The notes under the pieces: generated by a model | What the model saw: the letters and a program-made list of their open reading frames with translations, nothing else | The model's database searches: none | Told to the model about the DNA's origin: nothing | Shown here: positions 22,611 to 32,896 of the stretch, one piece after another | How the letters are laid out: every line of letters begins with the position of its first letter | How positions within the stretch are numbered: the stretch's first letter is position 1 | Origin: Notholithocarpus densiflorus | Lineage: Eukaryota; Streptophyta; Magnoliopsida; Fagales; Fagaceae | DNA length: 64,000 bases | Assembly: GCA_030021035.2 (NCBI GenBank) | Contig: JARYZH020000080.1 | Coordinates: 62,001 to 126,000 of the forward strand | Reading direction: 5' to 3' | Program-made: the position numbers and the translations under genes

Positions 22611-23270
22611 AGGGTCCGTTTGGTTTGATAGATTTTAAGGAGGATGAAAAAAAAAAAAAAAAAAAGGGGAGAGAAAACAAATTTTGTGAATGTTTGATTG
22701 GAGGGAGGAGAGAAAGAAAAAAAAATTAGTGGGACCTATAAATATTTTCTCTATGAATCCACCAAAATGCTATCTCTCCAATTTAAAGAAAAAGTATAAA
22801 GAAGAAGAGTAGTTACAATCAAATTACTAAAGTACCCCTCTCTGATGTTTTGGTTGTTTCTTACTTTCATTTTCTTTTCTTTTTTTTCTTTTTTCTTTTT
22901 TTTTTTTTCCCTTCCAGCGTGGGATAGTTATACACATACAGCTTCCTTTTCTTGTTTTTAGCTTCTTTCGGTTTGGTTTTTATTTTTTTCCTTTTTTGGG
23001 TTTTACTGGAACGTGCCTTTCTTTTTTTCTTTTTCTTTTTTTTTCTTTTTTTTTAGAACCGGGCACGTCTTTTATTTTGTAACAAACTTAGGTGATTGTC
23101 TTTTTTTTTTTTTTTTTTTTTGGTTGGTTGTTTTTTTTTTTAATAATTGGGCATCAATTTTTAATAATGGTATGTGAGTAAATTAATACAAATTTTCCTT
23201 CTCTTTTCCATCGTCCTACTCTTTCATCCTCTTTCTTTGTATCCACAAGTCGCAACCAAACAAACCTTAG
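22611..23270. mobile_element. Probable TIR element, AGGGTCCGTTTGGTTT ends
   Basis: The left end AGGGTCCGTTTGGTTT faces the right end AACCAAACAAACCTTA as short inverted repeats around about 630 bp rich in poly-T and TTCTTT tracts. No transposase and no clear target duplication. An AT-rich segment just upstream (22470-22610) resembles MITE debris at 35160-35240 and 63310-63400. Confidence 0.45.
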
Positions 23271-23399
23271 TTCATAGTTAACTTTTGCCACAAAGTCAAT
23301 ATATCCCTTGCTTCGGACGAAACTTCGTCAAATAAAGTCTAAAACTCCGATCTCGGACATTTCTGAAGACGCGCTAGCGCGTAGATACTAAATGTTAAA

Positions 23400-23814
23400 T
23401 ATCTTTATTTTTTTCTTTTCCTTTCCACGAAAAAAGCAGTGACACTCTTCTCTACTTCCGTTCCGTTTCCTTGTGCTGAGATGAACTCATTTGTAAATTT
23501 TCTACTATATATATAAGGGAACATTTAGCTTTGTAATTTTCAGGTTTCACTGATAGTTTATTTTACTTGTACTGTGTTGCAACTTTTCATTTATTAGAAT
23601 AAAATTCTAATTCGTCCTAAATTTTTTTTTCTTTTTTCTTTTTTTTTTTAAGTTTGTATTTTGCATAGTTGGGTATACCGAAGTCTTATTATAGTTTCTT
23701 GTTTCCAAAAAAAAAAAAAAAAAAGTCTTATTGTTCAAAGAAAAAAAAAAAGTCTTAGTTTCTCAATTGGGCTTCCAAATACTATATTGGATATAAAATC
23801 TTTGAAATAAAGTT
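23400..23814 (+). promoter_or_regulatory. Promoter/leader of NRG1 copy C with TATA box
   Basis: A TATA-like CTATATATATAAGGG lies at about 23504-23518, some 300 bp before the ATG. It is followed by TTTAGCTTTGTAATTTTCAG and GTTTCACTG, phrases conserved upstream of copies A, B and D. Long T-rich and A-rich runs (23620-23650, 23707-23724, 23741-23752) interrupt the leader. Transcription start not determinable here. Confidence 0.55.
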
Positions 23815-25290
23815 ATGGCAGCAGCATTTGTGGGTGGGGCTGCTCTTGGGGCAGCATTTGGAGAGGGCTTTGCAGTGTTACATGTCACTGTTAAGGATGT
23901 TGTAAGCAAAGCCCGTATGTTCAAACCCATTCTTAAACACCTCGAATCCACGTTAGATCGTTTGGCGCCAACAGTCAACGAAATAACACAATCAAGCGAA
24001 CAGCTTGATCTCCCAGAAGTGGAAACAAAGAGCTTGATCGAACATATGGAGGAGGGAGAGAAGCTGGTTCTCAACTGCTTGAAAATCCGGTGGTGGAACT
24101 ATTGTTTCAAACTATACTACTCCCCTAAACTTAAAGAGTTGGTCGAAGAAATCGTCAGGTTCTGTCAGCTTGATATGCAAGTGAATAGCACAAGGAATGG
24201 GTTGAGGACTTTGGTAAATGTGAATATTAATCTGCAGAAAGTGGATTCGGTTGTGGATAGACAAAGGGTGCTGTGCACGGTTCGTGATCCCCCGGATTTT
24301 ACAGTCGGGTTGGATATGCCAATGAAGGAGTTGAAGACGCTGCTGTTGAAGGAGGAGGTGCAGCTGCTTCTACTGACTGCTCCTGGAGGATGTGGGAAGA
24401 CCACATTGGTGCAAATGCTTTGTCAGGATGACCAAATTAGAGGTACTTCCATCTCTTTTGTGTGTCAGTGTGTAATTTTTTACTTTCTAATTTGTTAGTG
24501 TTTTAGGAAATATAGTTTGCATATTCTTGAAGTTATTTATAGTGCTAGTATGTGGATCCTTAAAATAGTAAAGTATACCGTTAGGTAGTAGCGAAAACAA
24601 AATACATTGAACTTCCTTTTTGAATGACTTGAATCCTAAAATGATATAATGCAGTAAAAGAAAGAAGATGATTAAAAAAGAAAAAATTTAAAAGGCAATT
24701 CTCATATTTTCATAATTGGTGGTGTTTCTCATAATTTTTTTTTCTCACATCTCACCGTTCGCTGCGATTGGGATTGGGTATTCTGTTTATGCGGTATGAA
24801 ATGTGCCTCTGTGGCAGTTTTCTAACTACATTGTGTTTGGACAGGAATGTTTGAGGGCAATATTCTCTTTGTGAACGTTTCAAAAACTCCCAATGTGAAG
24901 GTCATTGTGCAGAACCTATTAAATTATAAGAATATGCAGCCTAATTTTCAAATTCAAAGTGATGAAGATGCAATCAACCAGCTGTCACAACTGCTGAATC
25001 ATCTTACACCTAATCCTATATTGTTGATCCTAGATGATGTCTGGCTCGGGTCAGAATCTCTTCTGGAAAAGTTTAAGTTTGATCTTCCCAATTACAAGAT
25101 TTTGGTTACTTCAAGAACTGCATTTCCAAGATTGAAATTTACATATCACTTAAAACCACTAGATGATGTTGATGCAATGACTCTTTTTCATCGCTCAGCA
25201 TCCCTACATGATGAGAACTCTTACATTCCTGCAGAAGAAGATGCCAAAAAGGTACTTTGTCAATCTGTGAGAGATATATATAGCTTATCA

Positions 25291-25328
<38 letters not shown>

Positions 25329-27425
25329 CTGCCAAAATTATGTTTTCATACATAGCTTTGCTTGGGCCAAAAATTACCCCTGTAACCTCCAAACAATAAC
25401 TGAGTTTATTTGTTTCCTTGAATTCCAGATAGTAAGAGGCTGTGGGGGATTCCCACTAGTCATTAAAGTGATTGGTGGCTCACTGCGTAGGCAGCATGAA
25501 GTAGTATGGCACAGTAGACTAATGAAATGGTCTGATGGTCAATTTTATTTTAGTTCTGATACGGAGCTGCTTGCTCATCTTCAAAAAAGCCTAGAATTTT
25601 CCGATGACAATGTCATCATCAAAGAGTGTTTCATGGACCTAGGTTCATTTCCCGAGGACCAAAGGATCCCTGCTGCTGCCCTCATTGATATGTGGGCGGA
25701 ATTGTATAAACTGGATGAAGATGGCATCCATGCCATTGCCAATTTACAAGAACTCGACATTCGAAATCTGGCTAGTCTTGTGATGGCAAGGTATGCTGGC
25801 TTTTTATCTCTATACTACAGTTTTCTTGTTGTGTGATTTCTTCACGTGATTACTGCTAGTTGTATTATGCCGTAAAGGCCCAAAATATTTTTTTTATGGC
25901 TTAATTAACTTCTGATGGCATTTGATAATATGTTATTATAGTTTATTTGACATGTCAATGGCCAATTTAGGATTTTTCATTCCATTGATTTGAAAGGTGA
26001 TTACTAACAAGAGCTAGAAAAAAGGAAACTTTTGCCAATCAAGAAACAAGATATTCCAGGTTTCCAACTACCGTGCCCTGGCAAAGAGGGGTGTTTCAAA
26101 TTTTAATAGTTAACACCTGTTTGCATCTTGTCTGGCATACACTTGAATATAATTATTGTAGATAGAAACTGATAGTAGTATCTATTTCCCTTTGTTGTGT
26201 CATTATATTCTTAATTTTATATATTTTCATATGTGAAGCTGAAAATTTTGAATATGTTCTAATCTTAAATTTTTCCCATTCACAGGAAAGATGCAAGTGA
26301 GGTCAAAAGCTATTACAATGAAGACTTTGTCACACAACATGATATTCTTAGAGAGCTTGCTATGCATCAGAGCAGCCAGGAGTCTATAGGACAAAGGTCA
26401 AGACTGATTATTAACATAAGTGGAAACAATCTACCAAAGTGGTGGACAGAACAAACGCAGCAACTCATTAATGCTCGCCTATTATCCATCTCAACAGGTT
26501 GGCACATTTTCTCTCTATCAAAGACACACACAATATGTAATTTACATAATATTGATGTCTTATCACATTGTATAAAATTATTTTTGCAGATGAATTATTC
26601 TCATCCAGTTGGTGCAACATTCAAGGATCCAAAGTTGAGGTTTTAGTTTTGAATTTTCATACAAAGAATTATACATTACCTGAGTTTGTGGAGAAAATGG
26701 ATAAACTCAAGGTTTTGATAATCAATAATTATGGTTTCTTTCATTCCAAAGTAAGCAATTTTCAATTGCTTGGGTCTCTACCCAATTTAAAAAGAATCAG
26801 ATTAGAGAAGATATCAATTCCTTCGCTTTGCGAGATCCTTGTACCATTGAAGAGTTTGAAGAAAATATCCTTGTTTATGTGTAATATTGGTAAGGCTTTT
26901 GAGAATTGTACAATTCAGGTTTCAGATGCATTTCCAAATTTGACGGAGATAAACATTGACTATTGCAATGATCTGGAGGAATTGCCTGCTGGGCTATGTG
27001 ATATCGTCCACCTCAAAAAAATTAGCATCACCAATTGTCATAAGTTGTTTGCACTGCCAGAAGAAATTGGAAAGCTAGTGAATTTAGAAGTGCTAAGGCT
27101 TAGGTCATGTACTGATTTGTCAGAGCTACCAAATTCAATCAGAAGCCTCCATAAGTTAAGCATTCTAGACATATCTGACTGCCTAAGCATTATGAAGTTG
27201 CCAAAACACATTGGTGAGTTGTGTAATTTAAAAGAGCTCAACATGAAAGGGTGCTTGAGATTGCGTACTCAGTTTCCAGAATCAATAATGGATCTTGAGC
27301 AGTTAAAGCTTGTGGTATGTGATGAAGAGAGGGCCAGGTTATGGGAGCCTATCAAGGAATTCCTCACCAAGCTTAAGGTAGAGGTGGCTGAAAAAGATAT
27401 CAACCTGAATTGGCTTCCCAAATGA
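23815..27425 (+). CDS. NRG1: NRG1-type RPW8-NB-LRR helper immune receptor (copy C)
   Basis: Five exons with GT-AG introns: 23815-24442, 24845-25251, 25429-25790, 26286-26497, 26590-27425. They total 814 residues plus stop. The N-terminus (MAAAFVGGAALGAAFGEGFA) and residues to about 150 are the RPW8/CC-R domain. NB-ARC motifs follow: P-loop GGCGKTTL (about 191-198), kinase-2 ILLILDDVW (about 268-276), KILVTSRTAF, CGGFPLVIKV (about 350), CFMDLGSFPED, and QHD instead of MHD (about 483-485). Exon 5 holds the LRRs (LPNLKRI, FPNLTEINIDYC, LVNLEVLRLRSC). NRG1 proteins act downstream of TIR-NLR sensors with EDS1-SAG101 and form membrane Ca2+ channels that trigger cell death. No stop or frameshift is visible. 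Intron 2 carries an AT/AC microsatellite (25289-25328). Exon lengths equal those of copy D. NRG1 is preferred over ADR1 on its N-terminal wording and QHD; moderately sure. Confidence 0.93.
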
Positions 27426-27657
27426 TTTCTGAGAACTGTTCTCCTCAAAAATGTTGGGGTTCAATATGTTATGTCAAATGGAAATATGCTAAATCACAGT
27501 CAATGCCAACAGTAGCTAATAAGAAAATAATTGGGGGGAGCTTACAAAATAAAGGATTTTTCCAATAATCATTCAATTAATTGGTGGATAGGAATATAAT
27601 CCAATGTTGTATTGATTAGCTTAGTCTATTCTTTGCTCTTTACCGTCTGAAGATTCT
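27426..27657 (+). other. NRG1 copy C 3' flank
   Basis: Matches the copy D flank (GATTTCTGAGAACTGTTCTCC, GGTGGATAGGAATATAATC, CTGATTC). It is interrupted by the LTR element at 27663. Confidence 0.7.
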
Positions 27658-27662
27658 GATTC

Positions 27663-29213
27663 TATTATGACCCATGTAATGGATAAATTATTTGAATTTA
27701 GTTTTGTGATAGAATAAGATAGATTAATATTGGGATTTAATTGTATTCAATTTAATTCTTATGGCTTAGGATAGGATTAGTTCAAATGTTTTAGGATTTG
27801 TTGATAAGGCTATCTCATCCTTGGCTATTTATGTACGTTGAAGGTATTAATGAGAATTAAGCAGAAAATTAACCAAAAATGTCTATTTCTTCTCTCAAGT
27901 TCAAGAGGCTAATCACCTCAAATTGACTAATCTATCTTTCAATTATCCTAGTTCACAACATTTGGTATCAGAGCCAAAAAACGACACTATCACACACTAT
28001 CCTCCCATCTGCAACCTACGTCAATCCACATCCACCATATACTTCCAAGCATCTACCGCAACACCTAACCAAAAAAAAAAAAATTCAAGCAACAACCAGA
28101 TCTACGAGCACTAGACCACCCATTCATCAAAGTCTAGATTACCAAACCTCCATCATATATAGCCCAACCTGTGACCTTCCAAAAAATATTTGAAGACCCA
28201 TTTGTTAGCAAGCCTTTTTTCCCCAATCCGGACCAGTTCGATTTTAATATTAAAAATTAAAAATTAAAATTAAAATTAAAATAAAATAAAAAAAAAGAAA
28301 AAAAGAAAAAAAAAAGAGTACATCTACCTATCAAGACTCAAGAGCGTCAATCCCAACAAATAAAGAATGGAGAGCATGCCGGAGAATGTCAACCAAATGT
28401 TAAATATTACCAAGGACATGTCCAAAAGCATAGCAAGGATGCAAGATTCGTGGGATCAAATGACAGAGGTCTTAGATAAACAATCCAATATAATTTTGGA
28501 AATCAAAGAACAATCAAAAGTTCAAGGATTCCATGAAATTTCGAAGAATCAAAATGATGTAGTCCAAGCATCACCAATAATTCTAGAGAGTAATATGTTG
28601 GAGGATGTAAGGAATAATGAAGTGGAAAAAATTGATCAAAGGGATCTTCTTGTGATTTCAAAGAAGTCTAGTCTAATTTCACACATTGAAATTGTCATTC
28701 CTGATTAGTTCAAGGATGAGAAAATCAAAGTTTTTCTTTTCACAAAAATGATTAAAGAATCAATGCAAGTATCCATGGTTCGAATTCTTATCCTTCAACT
28801 CTTTAAGATTCGAGGTCGAGTTTTCTCTAATTGGGGGAGGAGGATATGGTGTGAGCAAGCATCTATTTCCATGTTTCGGAATCTTGAGGACAAGATTCAT
28901 CTTGAAGGGGAAGGGACTGTTATGACCCTTGTGATGGATAAATTATTTGAATTTAGTTTTGTAATAGAATAAGATAGATTAATATTGTGATTTATTTGTA
29001 TTAAATTTAATTACTGTCTTAGGATACAATTAGTTCAAATGTTTTAGGATTTGTTGATGAGGCTTTCTCATCCTTAACTATTTATGTACGTTGAAGGTAT
29101 TAATGAGAATTAAGCAAAAAATTAACCAAAAATTTCTATTTCTTCTCTCAAGTTCAGGAGGCTAGCCACCTCAAATTAACTAATCTATCTTTCAATTATC
29201 CTAGTTCACAATA
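27663..29213 (+). mobile_element. Short non-autonomous LTR retrotransposon
   Basis: Direct LTRs at 27663-27960 and 28918-29213 (both TRTTATGACCC...TTCACAAYA) enclose a primer-binding site, TTTGGTATCAGAGCC (27961-27975), and a polypurine tract, GAAGGGGAAGGGAC, just before the second LTR. Five-base target duplications GATTC (27658-27662 and 29214-29218) flank it. The homologous flank of copy D (about 57347) keeps the uninterrupted ATTCTGATTCATTCTAAG, the empty site. The interior of about 950 bp has no pol; one frame (28367-28708) is given separately. LARD/TRIM-like by size. Confidence 0.92.
28367..28708 (+). CDS. Unrecognised coiled-coil-like ORF inside the short LTR element
   Basis: A 113-residue frame, MESMPENVNQMLNITKDMSK onward, with polar, heptad-like content (MQDSWDQMTEVLDKQSN) suggests a coiled coil. 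It could be a gag remnant. No zinc knuckle, protease or polymerase motif is visible. A short second frame (28748-28972) runs into the downstream LTR and is probably chance. Confidence 0.4.
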   Translation: MESMPENVNQMLNITKDMSKSIARMQDSWDQMTEVLDKQSNIILEIKEQSKVQGFHEISKNQNDVVQASPIILESNMLEDVRNNEVEKIDQRDLLVISKKSSLISHIEIVIPD

Positions 29214-29411
29214 GATTCATTCTAAGATTTAGGTTCAATTTAGTCTATTCACTGAAAATTTCAAAAATATATTTGGTCTATATTTTGACCTCGTTTTCAA
29301 TTTGGTTCTTTAAGTTTTTACAACTTTCAATTTGGTCATTATATTTTTAAATTTGTTGTCTTTTTAGTCCTTGCCAACTCGCTTATGAAAAACGCACTAC
29401 TAACAACAAGT

Positions 29412-29823
29412 TTAAAATCATCTGAATCTGCAATAATTGTTTTAACATGAGATTTGGAACTCTCCCAAGATAGCTAGTCAATAATTCACCTTAACTAAGT
29501 GATCCCCCCACCCCCTTTCTGTCTCCCCTAAACTGACAGCAGAGAGAATAAGAAAGAGAAACACAACTAGTACCTTTGAATATCCAAAGACACATATCTT
29601 CAACTGAGGAGCCGGGCTTCCATCCAACAAAGTGTTTTCTAGCTTCTAGTCACGATGGCATATTTACTTCACCAAGAAACAAAATGACAAGGAAGCGGAT
29701 ATATAAAGTTTCCATAGCAGGGGTATGAAAGAACAAATATTCATTATTATAAAATAATAAAAATGGAAAAATGCTTCGATACCATAGCATGGCAGCAGCT
29801 GACTCCAGATATAAGTTGTTGGA
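29412..29823 (-). pseudogene. SnRK2 exon 4-5 pseudogene fragment (copy C)
   Basis: Collinear at high identity with 60972-61384 of the intact SnRK2 gene. The exon 5 equivalent (29574-29666) begins TAA where the gene has CAA (Gln139), and the HRDL catalytic-loop Leu codon TTG is TAG. So ICHRD is followed by a stop, then KLENTL. The splice donor and acceptor around exon 5 are still visible. The exon 4 equivalent starts at 29783 and is cut at about 29823, where homology ends. The remaining kinase exons are deleted: homology jumps from the NRG1 3' flank (about 29400) straight to this segment. Confidence 0.92.
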
Positions 29824-30059
29824 AAGCTTGTTGTCATTCCTGGTGGAGTTTAAATGATTCCAAATGCAACTGCAAGCTTCTCATTTTGGTAGGAAAGATT
29901 TTGCTGTTTATGCTCCTTAAATCATGTAGCACAAGTATAAAGGGTGAATTCTATTGGCTACAGCCACCAAGTATAGAAGCCCAGATTACTTTATCAAGCT
30001 TCTTAAGCATTTTGTTAATCCCCATATGATACTAACATAATGATTTGTTATACTTGTTA

Positions 30060-31113
30060 AGCTATCTTTTCTTTTATCAAATAGAAACATTCAAGTCCTT
30101 TATCAACTAATCCAGCATGAATAAAAGCGGAAAGAACCTCAACAGAAGTAACATGGTCAGGCTGCGTACTTGGTTTCAGAAGAAACTCAAAGAACTTTAG
30201 ATAGCCTCATTCGGTTGACCATTTTGAGCATTTCTAACAATTAGGAAAGTCCATGAAACTAAATCTGATAGGCATCCCTTTAAATACCTTTGTTCCATTC
30301 TTAATAGCCCCATACTTTGAATCCATATGAACAATAGTACTTGCTGTAAATGAAAAGGGGTGAAACCTTTATCCGTGTTATGTAGCCATGAACTTGCTTG
30401 CCTAGGTCCTTTACAACATGATCAGCACAAGCATTTAAAATAGACACAAACGTTGATTTATGTCTTATTAATCCCTGATGTCTTCAATCCCAAGAACAAA
30501 GAAGATCAGTCTTCCCGTCTTCCCTATCCATTACTAAGAGAAGTGGCATCAGTTGCACTGAACACGTTAGGATGTAGACACATGTTCAATTTTGGACATG
30601 CATGTGTCCATATCCCAATGTGTTCAGTGCACTAATGCATAGAACACAAGTCGTGTCCCATTACTAATTCATCAATTAATATTGTCCAAGAAACAACATC
30701 CCTATCCACCATCTTGTCAAAAATGTGCCTAGATTGTATATCCTAGATTGGATAAACACTCGAAACCAGCTCATCAAAACAAAATCCAATCCACATTGTA
30801 TATCCATGAATCTCCCTGCCCGAATGTAAGTTTGGAGTTGTAGACAGCAAGAGCACTAGATTTGGTGACCTTATTCGATTTTGAATTTTCACGTCTTTAG
30901 GCTAGTCATGATGAAGGCACCACAATATCATCGCCATCCAAGAAAAATTATTCTTTCGGGTATTTCATCGAACAAATTTCTAGTCTCTTTAAGCTTCCTG
31001 CCGGCATAGCCAAATATCACCGTGGTCCAAGACCAACAATTCCTTTCACCCATTTCATCGAACACTTTTTGGGAATCCGGTAAGGAGATGATTACAAATG
31101 AAACCCTGGGCAA
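30060..31113 (-). pseudogene. PPR pseudogene (copy C)
   Basis: Read on the - strand, PPR signatures appear in N-to-C order: QKVFDEMGERNCWSWTTVIF and TRNLFDEIPER (31080-30960), NLHSGREIHGYTM (about 30830-30790), IFDKMVDRDVVSWTILID (about 30720-30670), FVSILNACADHVVKDLGKQV plus HGYITR (about 30450-30370), SKYGAIKNGTKVFKGMP (about 30320-30268), QPDHVTSVEVLSAFIHAGLV (about 30155-30095). Stops and frame changes lie between them. The family is PLS-type PPR, usually organelle-targeted RNA-binding proteins. No transit peptide or C-terminal E/DYW domain is visible, so it is a decayed, partial gene. Confidence 0.85.
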
Positions 31114-31745
31114 AATAGCAATTTTAGCTATTACGATTGAAAAAGTTATTTTATTTATTTTAACTCTTCACTTTATAATATACTTAACATCAAATACTCT
31201 ATTCTTTTACCATTTTATCCGTTTATTTAAATATTATTTCCTTATTTTTATTTTATTCTTTCTTTTACCACTCAAGCCACTTAGGTCTCTCTCTATTTCT
31301 CAAAAAAAAAAAAAAAAAGTCTCTCTAACTTTTTATTTAAATAATGTTTTTTTGTGTTTACTATATTTTACTTTAACTAGATGTTAAATTTCATAAATAA
31401 ATAAATAAAAACCTAAATGTTAAAAAATTATAAGTTTGGCACCTTTAATACTGTGGGTTTTTTAGTATTTTGGATACTAAAATATTTTAGCACAATTAAT
31501 ATGAATGCTCTTTCAATTTTATCCTATTCAAACTTTGTTTTTGTTTTTTGTTTTTCTTCCTTTCTAAAGCTTGCTAGGTAACCACCTATCAACACGTTTT
31601 TTTTCCCATCTTTTTTCTGCGATGTACTTCCCATCTTTTTTCTGATATTTCATTTTAACTAATTTAGTTAATCACATTATTTTTTTATGTATAAAGGAAT
31701 TGATAGATAAAAAAAAATCATATCTAATCTAATCTAATCTATATA
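31114..31745. other. AT-rich intergenic DNA
   Basis: T-rich DNA with an A16 tract at 31302-31318 and a TCTAATCTAATCTA microrepeat at about 31715-31740. The open frame 31022-31387 is AT-driven and overlaps the PPR relic on the other strand. No gene. Confidence 0.5.
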
Positions 31746-32165
31746 TATATCTATACTACTATTTAAGGAACTTCCCATATTTAGATTTCTCATTTTCATA
31801 GTTTTAAAATACCCCTATACCATTTACTTACAAGTTTTTAACTAACAGGGATAAATATGTAAAATAAAACTTTTTTACTTTAATAACCCGCAAACCCATG
31901 TACGCTTTAGCAGTTTATAACCCAATAACATTTACTCTCATTCTTCTTCAAATTGCACAAATTCAGTCTCAACTATACGTCCTCTTCTTTCTTCTTCTTC
32001 TATTTCCAGATTTGGGTTCTAAACAATTCAACATAATTTAGGTAGAGACAAAAGTAAAGGATAGTCAAATAAAAATACATGTCTAATTTGCGCTAAAACA
32101 TTGCTTACAAAATAGGACCACTCTCCTGATGGTTTTCAAATTGCTTTATCCATTTATAAAAGAAA

Positions 32166-32352
32166 TTAAATTAAAACAAACACACGTTTGTTTGTGAATA
32201 CATTTGCCATGATAATTGATTAAAAAAAACACACACACACCTGCCGTTATTGCAAAAAAAAAAAAAAAATCAATTACCTTCATAAAAAAAAAAGAGAGTA
32301 AATGTTACCACAATTCTTATCTCAATCCAATTATCACAACAATTATTTTTTG

Positions 32353-32385
<33 letters not shown>

Positions 32386-32757
32386 AAAAAACACTACTAA
32401 AAATTCATCCACTCTTTTACCACGTACAAGTTTAAACTCCCCTCATATAAAAAAGAAAAAAGAAAATTTAACAAACGCACGTTTGTTTGTGAATATATCT
32501 ACCATGATAATTGATAAAAAATAAAAATAAAAATAAAACACACACACACATCTGCCGTTATTTCAAAAAAAAAAAATCAATTACCTTTACAAAAAAAAGA
32601 GTAAATGTTACCACAATTCTTATCTCAATCCAATTATCACAACAATTATCTTTTGAACAATAAAAAAAAAACACTATTAAAAATTCATCCACTCTTTTAT
32701 CCACGTACAAGTTTAAACTCCCCTCATATAAAAAAGAAAAAAGAAAATTTAACTCCC
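32166..32757. repeat. Tandem duplication, ~300 bp units
   Basis: Unit 1 (about 32166-32469) and unit 2 (about 32470-32757) share CACGTTTGTTTGTGAATA, CATGATAATTGAT, CTGCCGTTATT, GTAAATGTTACCACAATTCT and GTACAAGTTTAAACTCCCC in the same order. They differ mainly in poly-A lengths. Non-coding. Confidence 0.8.
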
Positions 32758-32777
32758 CATTATCATCAAACAGTTAC

Positions 32778-32896
32778 GGCCTGTTTGATAGCTCAACTCT
32801 AACACATATTTTATTTTTTCACACACTTTTTCACCCACACGTATATCAAAAACACTCAAACAACATTACTCAAACTCCTCTACCAAACGGGCCCTT
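32778..32896. mobile_element. MITE, GGCCTGTTTGGT family, copy 2
   Basis: GGCCTGTTTGATAG at the left mirrors CTACCAAACGGGCC at the right around TTTTTCACCCACACGTAT. The best-preserved member of the family in this window. Confidence 0.75.

Noticed and set aside
23763..24404. - strand frames opposite the NRG1 first exon, repeated at 3539-3952, 18762-19136 and 53195-53836
   Set aside because: Conserved only because the sense RPW8 sequence is conserved; they contain no recognisable motif and no independent start context.
31022..31387. 121-residue + strand frame
   Set aside because: Overlaps the PPR pseudogene in antisense and then runs through poly-T/poly-A DNA.
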